Positions 21,602 to 29,398 of a stretch of 64,000 bases of DNA are shown here, piece after piece (position 1 is the first letter of the stretch; each line of letters begins with the position of its first letter). The position numbers and the translations under genes were made by a program. Source of the stretch: Enterococcus faecium (GTDB lineage: Bacteria > Bacillota > Bacilli > Lactobacillales > Enterococcaceae). Under the pieces are notes generated by a model. That model saw only the letters and a list, made by a program, of their open reading frames with translations. It did no database searches and was not told the DNA's origin. Location of the stretch: contig NZ_CP118955.1 in the NCBI RefSeq assembly GCF_029023785.1, positions 556,501 through 620,500 on the forward strand. Reading direction: 5' to 3'.

Positions 21602-21661
21602 GAGAGGCAGAATGGATTACAAGAAAAAAGTACAATAGATGTACCTTGAGGCAGGAATGGT

Positions 21662-22037
21662 ATGAAAGAATCAGAGTTAGAAAGAATCGAATATACAGAT
21701 TTTGGTTTAGGAGCGATCGAAACTGTCCAGAGCATCGGCACCCTCCTTGAAATGACGATGAAGGAAAAATGAGAACCTTTCGTTGTCGAAAGGGTCTGGT
21801 ATACCTTATGTCGAAGGAAAGGAAACAAAAAAACTTTCCTGTACTATTCCAAAAAGGAAAGAAAGTTATTATACAGTAAAAAAAGAAATTATTCTTCATG
21901 CTAGAGATCAGTACACGTTCGAGCCCAATATCAAACACTAGTTCCAGGCAGGCGCAACAGGTGCGGTTATCACTGAATTTTCTTCCAGCAGTGACGATTC
22001 AAGTGATATTTTTACAAATCCAGCTATTTATCGTTAA
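21662..22037 (+). pseudogene. D-lyxose isomerase relic
   Basis: Scattered frames match the cupin-fold D-lyxose isomerase family from memory: ELERIEYTDFGLGAIE near 21672, RTFRCRKGLVYL near 21775, and EIILHARDQYTFEPNIKH then a TAG followed by FQAGATGAVITEFSSSSDD near 21887-22010. The TAG stands where family members have Trp (HWFQAG), so a TGG has become TAG. At least two frameshifts and an internal loss are needed to join the pieces. With the adjacent PTS fragment this marks a lost sugar pathway. Confidence 0.6.
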
Positions 22038-22055
22038 CAAAAAGATTTTTAGGAG

Positions 22056-22110
22056 AAGCTGATGAACAAAAATGATCAAATTTTGATCGTTTAGTTCGTC
22101 GGCTTTTTTA
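22056..22110 (+). terminator. Terminator after the isomerase relic
   Basis: AAGCTGATGAAC pairs with GTTCGTCGGCTT, with an inner GATCAAATTTTGATC hairpin, followed by TTTTTA. Confidence 0.75.
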
Positions 22111-22448
22111 TTTAGAGAAACATCATTTATCAGTGAAACATAACACGAGAACAAAATGATTTTTTCGTTAATAAAAGAAACAAGTATTTGTTGTTTAAAA
22201 TAATACACGTTATTGGCATATAGGACGAAATCCCAGTATCTTCTATAAGTAAGTCATTTCATATCGATGAAAACACGTTATTTATTTTTGTTTTATCTAT
22301 AAAATAGCTGAAAAATGATTTTTTTCTAAATACTATATATAGTGGTGTCTATCCTATATACCACTAAAAAACTACAAAATCTAGTCTTTTATTTTAAAAA
22401 AACACGTGTAGAATGAAGATAGACTTTTGAGTTAGGGAGTGTTTTTTT
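22111..22448. other. AT-rich intergenic stretch
   Basis: No gene seen. It holds a small hairpin-forming sequence (AGTGGT ... ACCACT, about 22340-22366). The ribosome binding site for the next gene is weak (GTTAGGGAGTG before ATG 22449). Confidence 0.4.
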
Positions 22449-23024
22449 ATGAAACTTACTGTTTTTTGCGGTTCCCGTTTTGGTAATAAAGAAAGTTACA
22501 AATTTATTGCGCAAACGTTAGGAAAATACATGGCACAAGAAGAAATCGAACTGGTTTACGGTGGTTCATACTCCGGGATTATGGGAGTGATTAGTAAAAC
22601 AGTACTGGAAAATAACGGAAAAGTCACAGGTATCTATCCGAATGGGCTTTTTGAAACTGAATTGCCTGGAAAAGATGTTACTACATTTATTCCTACAGAA
22701 ACGATCGATGAAAGAAAGGTATTATTATTTGAAAAGGGAGATGCTGTCCTCGTTTTCCCTGGAGGTCTAGGTACATTGGAGGAATTCTCACAACTTCTTT
22801 CTTGGATAGCAATCGGTCTGACGCCCGACAAGCCAATCGGAATATTGAATATTGGCGGTTATTACAGCGGCTTGCAACAATTATTAGAAACTTTTGCAAA
22901 AGAGGATTTTATGGATAAAAAATGGTTGGATCAAGTAATCTTTTCCAACAATCCATTGGAACTGGTCAATGAATTACGAGCAGTATCTATTAAAAATCAG
23001 TTATTATTGAAGGAGGCAAAATAA
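22449..23024 (+). CDS. LOG-family nucleoside 5'-monophosphate phosphoribohydrolase
   Basis: A 191-residue Rossmann-fold protein of the LOG/YvdD (TIGR00730) family. It has FCGSRFG at the N-terminus, LVYGGSYSGIMG (about 35-46) and the hallmark PGGLGTLEE (about 99-107). Family members cleave nucleoside 5'-monophosphates to base plus ribose 5-phosphate. Its stop overlaps the start of the nucleoside deoxyribosyltransferase gene (TAATG), and a deoxynucleoside kinase follows, so nucleotide salvage is the likely context. Confidence 0.88.
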   Translation: MKLTVFCGSRFGNKESYKFIAQTLGKYMAQEEIELVYGGSYSGIMGVISKTVLENNGKVTGIYPNGLFETELPGKDVTTFIPTETIDERKVLLFEKGDAVLVFPGGLGTLEEFSQLLSWIAIGLTPDKPIGILNIGGYYSGLQQLLETFAKEDFMDKKWLDQVIFSNNPLELVNELRAVSIKNQLLLKEAK

Positions 23025-23464
23025 TGAGTCAAATATATTTAGCAGGACCATTTTTTTCAGAGGAGCAAATCGATCGAGTAAGTCGTATCGAAAAAGCGTT
23101 GGAGGAAAACAAAACAGTCACAAGTTTCTACTCTCCACGTCATCACCAAGAAAGCAATTATGAACTATTCAGCGCTGGATGGGCGCAGGAAGTATACGAA
23201 AAAGATATGGAAGAACTGACAAATGCAGAATTTGTTGTTGCTATCCTTGACTTTGAGCATCAAACAATCGATCCAGGAACGGCTTACGAATTAGGTGTGG
23301 CAACTATGTTGAAAAAACCGATGATCATTGTACAAGAAGAGACGGTACCTACGAACTTGATGATTACACAAAGTCTCCATACGTATTTAAAATCAGACCA
23401 AGCTGTACGTGAATATGATTTTGAAACATTGCCTGTTGAAACTTACGTAGGCGAGTACTTATAG
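23024..23464 (+). CDS. Nucleoside 2-deoxyribosyltransferase
   Basis: A 146-residue enzyme. It begins IYLAGPFFSEEQ, the typical substrate-binding start of this family, and has the catalytic region ILDFEHQTIDPGTAYELGVA (about 74-93) with the nucleophile Glu in AYELG. It exchanges bases between deoxyribonucleosides. The start overlaps the stop of the LOG gene, and AAGGAGGC lies within that gene's end. In lactic acid bacteria this enzyme works with deoxynucleoside kinases, and one follows after 15 bp. Confidence 0.92.
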   Translation: MSQIYLAGPFFSEEQIDRVSRIEKALEENKTVTSFYSPRHHQESNYELFSAGWAQEVYEKDMEELTNAEFVVAILDFEHQTIDPGTAYELGVATMLKKPMIIVQEETVPTNLMITQSLHTYLKSDQAVREYDFETLPVETYVGEYL

Positions 23465-23479
23465 AAGAGGAAGGGTTGT

Positions 23480-24181
23480 ATGTCAGTGATTTTGATTTCA
23501 GGAACGATTGGTGCAGGTAAGAGCAGTTTGACGGATATGCTTGCAAAAGAGATTGATTCTAAACCATTTTATGAAAATGTCGAAGATAACGAAGTATTGC
23601 CGCTCTTTTATTCAAATCCTGAGCAGTACGCTTTTTTATTGCAAATCTTCTTTTTGAACAAGCGATTTTTAGCAATGAAAAATGCTTTAGTGAACGATGA
23701 CAATGTGCTAGACCGATCCATCTATGAAGATAGCCTGTTGTTCCATCTAAACGCTGATTTAGGTCGGGTAACGGATATCGAAGTACAGCAGTACGATAGC
23801 TTATTAGATACGATGCTAAACGAGTTAGATGATGTTGCTCCAAAAAAACGGCCTGATTTGATGGTCCATATCAAAGTTTCTTTGGACACGATGCTAGAAC
23901 GTATCAAAAAACGTGGGCGTGACTATGAACAGCTAGAAAGCGATGAGACGTTATATACCTATTATGAAACGTTGAACACCCGCTATAATCAATGGTATGA
24001 AGATTTTGATGTATGTCCTAAAATACAAGTGGATGGGGATAAATTCGATTTTGTAGAAAATCCAGAAGATGCAAAAAAGGTGATCCGTCAGATCCAAGAA
24101 AAATTAGCTGAATTGGAAGGAAAGCCTGCTGGAAAATATTTTACGGATAACCAGCATGCAAAAGGTCAAGAATTAGGCTAA
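23480..24181 (+). CDS. Deoxynucleoside kinase (dGK/dAK type)
   Basis: A 233-residue P-loop kinase with Walker A GTIGAGKSS (about 8-16), the DRS motif in NVLDRSIYED (about 75-84) and the arginine lid KKRGRDYEQ (about 150). Related Lactobacillus enzymes are deoxyadenosine/deoxyguanosine kinases. The start follows GAGGAAGGGTTGT. Together with the previous two genes it forms a compact salvage route from bases and nucleosides to deoxynucleotides. Substrate preference cannot be told from sequence alone. Confidence 0.9.
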   Translation: MSVILISGTIGAGKSSLTDMLAKEIDSKPFYENVEDNEVLPLFYSNPEQYAFLLQIFFLNKRFLAMKNALVNDDNVLDRSIYEDSLLFHLNADLGRVTDIEVQQYDSLLDTMLNELDDVAPKKRPDLMVHIKVSLDTMLERIKKRGRDYEQLESDETLYTYYETLNTRYNQWYEDFDVCPKIQVDGDKFDFVENPEDAKKVIRQIQEKLAELEGKPAGKYFTDNQHAKGQELG

Positions 24182-24189
24182 AAATAAAA

Positions 24190-24260
24190 AACCAAACGAC
24201 GGGAAAGAAAAATTACTACGTGATGTAGAATAAGCCTTTCTATCGTTTGGTTATTTTATA
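24190..24260 (+). terminator. Terminator of the salvage operon
   Basis: AACCAAACGA (24190-24199) pairs with TCGTTTGGTT (24243-24252), followed by a T-rich stretch. Confidence 0.75.
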
Positions 24261-24327
24261 TTCAAATATTTGAAATAAATAAATCTTTACTCTTTGATTT
24301 GTAAACTGAAATGATCCACTGTTTGTT

Positions 24328-24583
24328 TTACTGATGAAGCTTGATCAAAGGAAGAAGCTGAGTTTGAAGTTCATAAAAATCAGCCATAGTGAGTTTTGCT
24401 TGGATTTGTTTATCTTCTTCTACTTTTTACATAATTTTGAACAGGATAAGATTCAAATGTTTTAAATGAATCTTTGACTAGTTTGTGACAGTTGTCGCAT
24501 ATGCTCAAGCTTCCTTGGTCATTAAATTCTGTATGGATATTTTTGTTGTTATTACATGTACAATAATCAGGACTATCGATCAT
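24328..24583 (-). pseudogene. Small zinc-ribbon-like protein, probably frameshifted
   Basis: From ATG 24583 (AAGGAG upstream) a short frame encodes MIDSPDYCTCN...SICDNCHK, with two Cys pairs as in a zinc ribbon, and stops at 24410. Removing one A from the run in GTAAAAAGTAG near 24425 lets the frame continue KVEEDKQIQAKLTMADFYEL... to TAA at 24328-24330, giving about 84 residues. The charged helical extension reads like real protein, so the stop probably reflects a one-base insertion. Function unknown. Confidence 0.5.
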
Positions 24584-24668
24584 CCATTTCGTCTCCTTTA
24601 CAATCATCTTGCTTCTTTACTATAGCAGAAAAGAAGGGGAGAAACAAAAGAAGATCCAACAGACGGCA

Positions 24669-25094
24669 CTATAGACTGTAGATGTTGCCATCCTCATCCT
24701 TCAAACGGTAATTACCGATTTTTGTAAATATGACTGTTGTTTCTTTTTTATTTTCTTTTCCTGAAATAATATATTCGTCATCTTTGGTAGTGATCTTGAT
24801 ATCTGTCAGCACTGTTTTTTCTTCAGATGATTCAGAAGAATCAGTTCCTTGTGTCTGATACGTGCGTGTCCATTCCATTTTTTTATCTGTAAATGTCAAC
24901 TGTCCCGCGGATAAATCCATATCTTTACGTACTTTTAGCGTATATACACTGTTGGTGATATCTGCTTTTTCCGCTTTTAAGACAGAAGAATCGGTTGTTT
25001 CGTCCGAGGATTGGTCAGAGCCGCCAAACAAATCACAGCCAGTCAATGTCAAAAGTCCCGCAGACAAAATAAATAGTACGATTAATTTCTTCAA
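24669..25094 (-). CDS. Small lipoprotein, unknown function
   Basis: A 141-residue lipoprotein with a signal sequence ending in LTLTGC (Cys about 20), a Ser/Asp/Glu-rich linker and a predicted beta-rich C-terminal region (about 40-141). The start is TTG with GGGGGAAG upstream. Many enterococcal surface lipoproteins look like this; I do not recognise a domain. Confidence 0.75.
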   Translation of the reverse strand: MKKLIVLFILSAGLLTLTGCDLFGGSDQSSDETTDSSVLKAEKADITNSVYTLKVRKDMDLSAGQLTFTDKKMEWTRTYQTQGTDSSESSEEKTVLTDIKITTKDDEYIISGKENKKETTVIFTKIGNYRLKDEDGNIYSL

Positions 25095-25262
25095 AATACT
25101 TCCCCCATTTGATAGGATAAAGAAATTATACCATTGGAATGTAAAACTTCAAACGGATGGAAGAGAAAAACGCACAAAACACCCACAAATAGAGTAAATT
25201 TTAGAATAAAATTTTAAAAAGGCAAAAAATCCGCCACTTTCAGAAAGCGTTTTAAAAAAGTG

Positions 25263-25307
25263 TTGCAATCTTTTAAAAAAATGCTATATTAAAAATGAAC
25301 CGGTTCA
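25263..25307 (+). promoter_or_regulatory. Promoter with palindromic LacI-type operator
   Basis: TTGCAA (25263-25268) and TATATT (25285-25290) are followed immediately by the perfect palindrome TGAACCGGTTCA (25296-25307), the expected form of a LacI-family operator. Its position over the start of transcription predicts repression by the downstream regulator. Confidence 0.75.
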
Positions 25308-25369
25308 AATACTTGTTTAAGTATAATTAATAGTGAGAGGAAGTTGCTCTACTGAAGACTTTAGTTATA

Positions 25370-25461
25370 TGGATATTGATGACAAGCAACACTATGCAAA
25401 GAATGCGGTCATCATAATCGAACAACAAGAAAGAGAAATCAAATGTAACTGGCAGGAGTGA
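25370..25461 (+). CDS. Possible 30-codon leader ORF before the LacI regulator
   Basis: ATG 25370 opens MDIDDKQHYAKNAVIIIEQQ... and ends at TGA 25459-25461, within the ribosome binding site region of the LacI gene. There is no convincing ribosome binding site of its own, but the frame could be extended to GTG 25333. It could be a coupled leader peptide, a remnant, or chance. Confidence 0.25.
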
Positions 25462-25467
25462 GAATGT

Positions 25468-26439
25468 ATGGCATCGATCCGTGATGTGGCTAAGATGGCT
25501 GGTGTTTCAGTGGGAACAGTTTCCCGTTACTTGAATGGTCAGCAACTGAAGGAAAAGAACATGAAAAAAATAGCAGAAGCGATTTCAGCGTTGGACTATA
25601 AAGAAAACATCATTGCTAAAGGGTTGAAGAATAATCGAAGCTTCTCTATTGGACTTTTGATAAACGGGATTTCCAGCCGTTTTGGGTCGGAAGTTGTCTC
25701 AGGGATCGAAAGAGTAGCTGAAGAAAATGGGTATAGCTTATTATTAAGCGGGTTTGCCGATCAGCCAGAAAAAATTGAACAAAAAATTGAATACCTGATG
25801 AAGCATGTGATCGATGGGCTGATTGTCTTCTTATCCGAAGAAGAGTGGTCTGGATTTGAAATGCTCACAAAAATGAGTATTCCAGTTATCGCATTGAATT
25901 GTCCAGAAGGACCAGCAGGTATTGATACAATATTAGTGAATGATCGAGAAAGTGTAGCAAAAGTGATCGCTCATCATGGTGAACAAGGACATAAAAAAAT
26001 CGGATTTATTGCTGCCACTCAAACAGACTACGTAGCAAGAGAACGTTTAGCAGGAGCCAAAGAAGCGGTCCAAAATGATCCATCGATCCAATTAGAGGTC
26101 TTTACAGGAGACTATTCTAGAAAAAGCGGCTATTACGGGGCAAAAGCATTATTAGAAAAAGGGGCAACTGCTATTTTTGTCAGCAATTACAATATGTCGA
26201 TTGGTGCCATCGAATGTTTCAATCAAGAAGGTGTCAGAATCGGGAAGGATATTGCGTTCAGTCACTATGATTATTTAGATAAAAACGATCTGAGTATCCT
26301 TCCGAAAATCACGATCACGCCACCAACAGATAAAATCGGGGAACGAGCAGCAGAACAGCTGTTAAAACGAATCAAAAAAGAAGAGGAAGAAAATGAAAAA
26401 GTGATTGTGATGGAAAATATCATACATGGAATCAACTAA
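25468..26439 (+). CDS. LacI-family transcriptional regulator
   Basis: A 323-residue regulator with an N-terminal LacI helix-turn-helix (IRDVAKMAGVSVGTVSRYLNG, about 4-23) and a periplasmic-binding-like sugar-sensing domain (about 60-320). GGCAGGAGTGAG precedes ATG 25468. It shares a promoter with the GH1 gene just downstream and has a palindromic site in that promoter, so it probably represses both in the absence of a beta-glucoside-derived inducer. Confidence 0.92.
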   Translation: MASIRDVAKMAGVSVGTVSRYLNGQQLKEKNMKKIAEAISALDYKENIIAKGLKNNRSFSIGLLINGISSRFGSEVVSGIERVAEENGYSLLLSGFADQPEKIEQKIEYLMKHVIDGLIVFLSEEEWSGFEMLTKMSIPVIALNCPEGPAGIDTILVNDRESVAKVIAHHGEQGHKKIGFIAATQTDYVARERLAGAKEAVQNDPSIQLEVFTGDYSRKSGYYGAKALLEKGATAIFVSNYNMSIGAIECFNQEGVRIGKDIAFSHYDYLDKNDLSILPKITITPPTDKIGERAAEQLLKRIKKEEEENEKVIVMENIIHGIN

Positions 26440-26470
26440 AACGAACTAAAAAAGAAAAAGAGGTGCTTTG

Positions 26471-27868
26471 ATGAAAAAATATCAATTTCCAGCAAATTTT
26501 TGGTGGGGTTCTGCAGCAAGTGGCCCACAAACAGAAGGAAGGATTTCAGGCGATGGAAAAGGAGAGAACATTTTTGATTATTGGTACAAAAAAGAACCGC
26601 AAAAGTTCTTTGATCAAGTAGGACCTGAAAAAACCTCGCAAGTTTATACGAAGTATCAAGAGGATGTACAGTTGATGAAACAGACTGGGCATAATTCATT
26701 TCGAACATCTATCCAATGGAGCCGTTTGATACCTGATGAATCTGGAACAATCAACGAAGAAGCCGTTCGTTTCTATCATCGTTATTTTGATGAGTTGATT
26801 GAAAACGGTATCGAACCCTTTGTGAATCTGTATCATTTCGATATGCCGATGTATCTGCAAGAAAAAGGCGGATGGTTGAACCGAGAAACGGTTGAAGCCT
26901 ATGAAAAATATGCCAAAAGTTGTTTTGAATTGTTTGGTTCGAAAGTAAAAAAATGGTTTACTCATAATGAACCAATCGTTCCAGTCGAAGCAGGTTATTT
27001 ATATCGATGGCATTATCCAGAAGAGTCAGATATGAAAAAAGCGATCCAAGTTGGCTATCATGAAGCGTTGGCTTCAGCGTTAGCCATCAAATCTTACCAT
27101 GAAATGGAGCAAGGTGGTGTTATTGGTATCATCTTGAATCTGACACCAAGCTATCCAAGAGACGAATCAAACCCTGAAGATGTTAAAGCAGCGCAAATAG
27201 CAGATGCGTTCTTCAATCGTTCATTCCTTGATCCAGCTGTAAAAGGCGAGTTTCCAAGTGAATTGATTGAGATAGTAAAAGAACTTGATCTCATGCCTGT
27301 GATCCATGCAGAGGATTTGACGGTTATCAAAGAAAATACAGTAGATCTTTTAGGTATCAATTATTACCAGCCACGCCGGGTAAAAGCAAAAGAAACACCA
27401 ATCGATACTAAAAACGGTCCAATGCCTGAGGATTATTTCGACAATTATGAAATGCCTGGTCGTAAAATGAATCCTTATCGCGGATGGGAGATCTATGAAC
27501 AAGGAATCTATGATATTTTGATCAATGTACGAGATCATTATGGAAATATCGACTGCTTTATTTCTGAAAACGGTATGGGTGTAGAAAACGAAGCACGATT
27601 TATCAAAGAAGATGGCATGATCCACGATGATTATCGGATCGAATTTGTCCAATCTCATCTGAAATATGTCCATCAAGCCATTCAAGAAGGTGCCAATTGT
27701 TTAGGCTATCATATGTGGACATGTATGGATAACTGGTCGTGGACCAATGCATATAAGAATCGATATGGCTTTATTTCAGTAGACTTAGCACAAGATGGAA
27801 AAAGAACAATCAAAAAATCGGGTCATTGGTTCAAAGACGTATCAGATAAAAACGGATTTGAGGCTTAA
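26471..27868 (+). CDS. GH1 6-phospho-beta-glucosidase
   Basis: A 465-residue glycoside hydrolase family 1 enzyme. The start motif FPANFWWGSAASGPQTEG is typical; the acid/base Glu is in FTHNEP (about 167) and the nucleophile Glu in CFISENGMG (about 365). ATG 26471 is preferred over the TTG one codon upstream, with AAAGAGGTGC before it. Follows the LacI gene by about 30 bp with no sign of a terminator. No PTS gene accompanies it, so the phosphorylated substrate must enter through a transporter encoded elsewhere. Confidence 0.9.
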   Translation: MKKYQFPANFWWGSAASGPQTEGRISGDGKGENIFDYWYKKEPQKFFDQVGPEKTSQVYTKYQEDVQLMKQTGHNSFRTSIQWSRLIPDESGTINEEAVRFYHRYFDELIENGIEPFVNLYHFDMPMYLQEKGGWLNRETVEAYEKYAKSCFELFGSKVKKWFTHNEPIVPVEAGYLYRWHYPEESDMKKAIQVGYHEALASALAIKSYHEMEQGGVIGIILNLTPSYPRDESNPEDVKAAQIADAFFNRSFLDPAVKGEFPSELIEIVKELDLMPVIHAEDLTVIKENTVDLLGINYYQPRRVKAKETPIDTKNGPMPEDYFDNYEMPGRKMNPYRGWEIYEQGIYDILINVRDHYGNIDCFISENGMGVENEARFIKEDGMIHDDYRIEFVQSHLKYVHQAIQEGANCLGYHMWTCMDNWSWTNAYKNRYGFISVDLAQDGKRTIKKSGHWFKDVSDKNGFEA

Positions 27869-27918
27869 GAAAGAATAGTTGAGAGCAAATGCGTGAAATT
27901 CTCCATTCTTACCATTTT

Positions 27919-27965
27919 GTGAAAAAGAAGTTCAATTATTTACGATCTTTTTCAACTTTTTTGTC
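27919..27965 (+). terminator. Terminator after the GH1 gene
   Basis: GTGAAAAAGA pairs with TCTTTTTCAAC, followed by TTTTTTGTC. Confidence 0.6.
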
Positions 27966-28026
27966 TTTCTATTTCATTTTTTGTATATAATAGAATAGTC
28001 AAAATTAAATAGGAGTGGAGGAAAGC

Positions 28027-28650
28027 ATGAGGAAAAAAAGACCGTTTCTTCTCTTTTGGTTATTCGGTTTTTTCTTACTGCTTATTTTATCCGCAGCATT
28101 TTCAGGAAAAATGACAGCAGATCTTGCTCAGAAAGAAACAGAAAAAATCGTAGCAAGCAAAGAATCAGTAGATAATTTCAAAAAAGAATTCTCAACTTAT
28201 TGGTGGGCGGAGTATAAAATAACTGCCAATTACGAAAAAGGCGAATTGGACATTTATTTGCCAAAAGGAAAAGAAGAAAATCAATTTATTAATATCGATG
28301 ACGTACTTAGTGCGATTTCTCTCAGACAATATCAATTTAAAGACAAGCATTTGACCGTTTTGCTTTTGACTCATGATGGCGACAAAGTAGCCCGTTTGAA
28401 AAATGGAAAAGTGATCACCGCTTATTCTGAAAAAGTAGACAAAAAAGTGGTCGCCGATCGTTTAGCGGAATGGAAAAAGACAAATGAACAAGTCAAGAAA
28501 ACAACTGTCTCTTCTCAAAAAAACGAGTCGACAGGAACAAGTCCTTCAGATTCTGGCAGTGGACAAACGATAACGGGAAGTGAAGAAAATCAAGCCTCAA
28601 TTATTACGAATGAGTCATCACAAGGACAATATCAATCCTATGGACAATGA
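28027..28650 (+). CDS. Membrane-anchored protein with Ser/Thr-rich tail, unknown function
   Basis: A 207-residue protein with one N-terminal membrane anchor (about 8-26), a compact extracellular domain (about 35-150) and a low-complexity tail rich in Ser, Thr, Gly and Gln (about 155-207). GGAGTGGAGGAAAGC precedes ATG 28027, and TATAAT lies near 27985. Monocistronic. I do not recognise the domain. Confidence 0.7.
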   Translation: MRKKRPFLLFWLFGFFLLLILSAAFSGKMTADLAQKETEKIVASKESVDNFKKEFSTYWWAEYKITANYEKGELDIYLPKGKEENQFINIDDVLSAISLRQYQFKDKHLTVLLLTHDGDKVARLKNGKVITAYSEKVDKKVVADRLAEWKKTNEQVKKTTVSSQKNESTGTSPSDSGSGQTITGSEENQASIITNESSQGQYQSYGQ

Positions 28651-28654
28651 AAAA

Positions 28655-29215
28655 CAGAGGTTGTGAAATCAGCGTTTTGACCTGAGTATTAGAGAAACAA
28701 ACGGCAAAATAGTTCCTCATATTTTGCCGTTTTTTGAGCTAATACCGAAGGTCAGCTGATTGAACACCGTGTATCAAGAGGTCTTGAGCCTGCCGTTTAA
28801 CTCTGAGCCACAAGGAGCAATTTCAAAAAATAGCTCCTTATATTTTTCGTTTGGTTGGGCTTATTACCGCAGATGCAAGCTTTTGAACACCGTTTACCAA
28901 GAGGTTGTAAAATTAGCGTCCTGACATAATCTAATACCGAGGGTCAGCTGATTGAACACCGTGTATCAAGAGGTCTTGAGCCTGCCGTTTAACTCTGAGC
29001 CACAAGGAACAATTTCAAAAAACAGCTTCTCATGTTTTATAAATATTGTGACTTGTGGCCGAGGAGTTGGCAGGAGAACACCGTTTAAGGAAGAAGTTGT
29101 GAAAAAGCTGTCCTGCATCAAGAAATAAGGAGCTGCGACAAGAATTTTGTCACAGCCTCTTTTTTTGTACGAATACCGAGAAACTGGCTTTTGAATACCG
29201 TGGAGTGAAGCGGTC
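28655..29215. repeat. Cluster of dispersed hairpin repeats, reverse orientation
   Basis: Several repeat units are joined head to tail. The first (28655-28782) is the reverse complement of the unit at 43576-43692, with arms CAAAATAGTTCCTCATATTTTG and the end TGAACACCGTGTATCAAGAGG. A second type (about 28840-28910) matches 20973-21080. A block of about 97 bp (28740-28836) is repeated almost unchanged at 28932-29028. The cluster ends with a CACAGCCTC-type terminator (29113-29165, CTGCGACA ... TTTGTCACAG plus a T-run). No gene seen in it. Confidence 0.85.
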
Positions 29216-29398
29216 ACCACAAGACTTTTATCTCTTCATTAGTTTAATCGCTTACATCGCAGCGGTTTTATGCTGTGAAAAGTGGACGGAATAATCTTTA
29301 GAAAGAATAAAAAAATCTTAAGATAACAACTTTTTTAGGAAATTTTCATTTTTCAGGAGCAAAATAAGAAAAAATGTGAATAGAGAGAAGTGATATAC

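Noticed and set aside
28655..29215. CRISPR array as explanation of the repeat cluster
   Set aside because: Units are about 120 bp, palindromic over their whole length and without unique spacers or cas genes.
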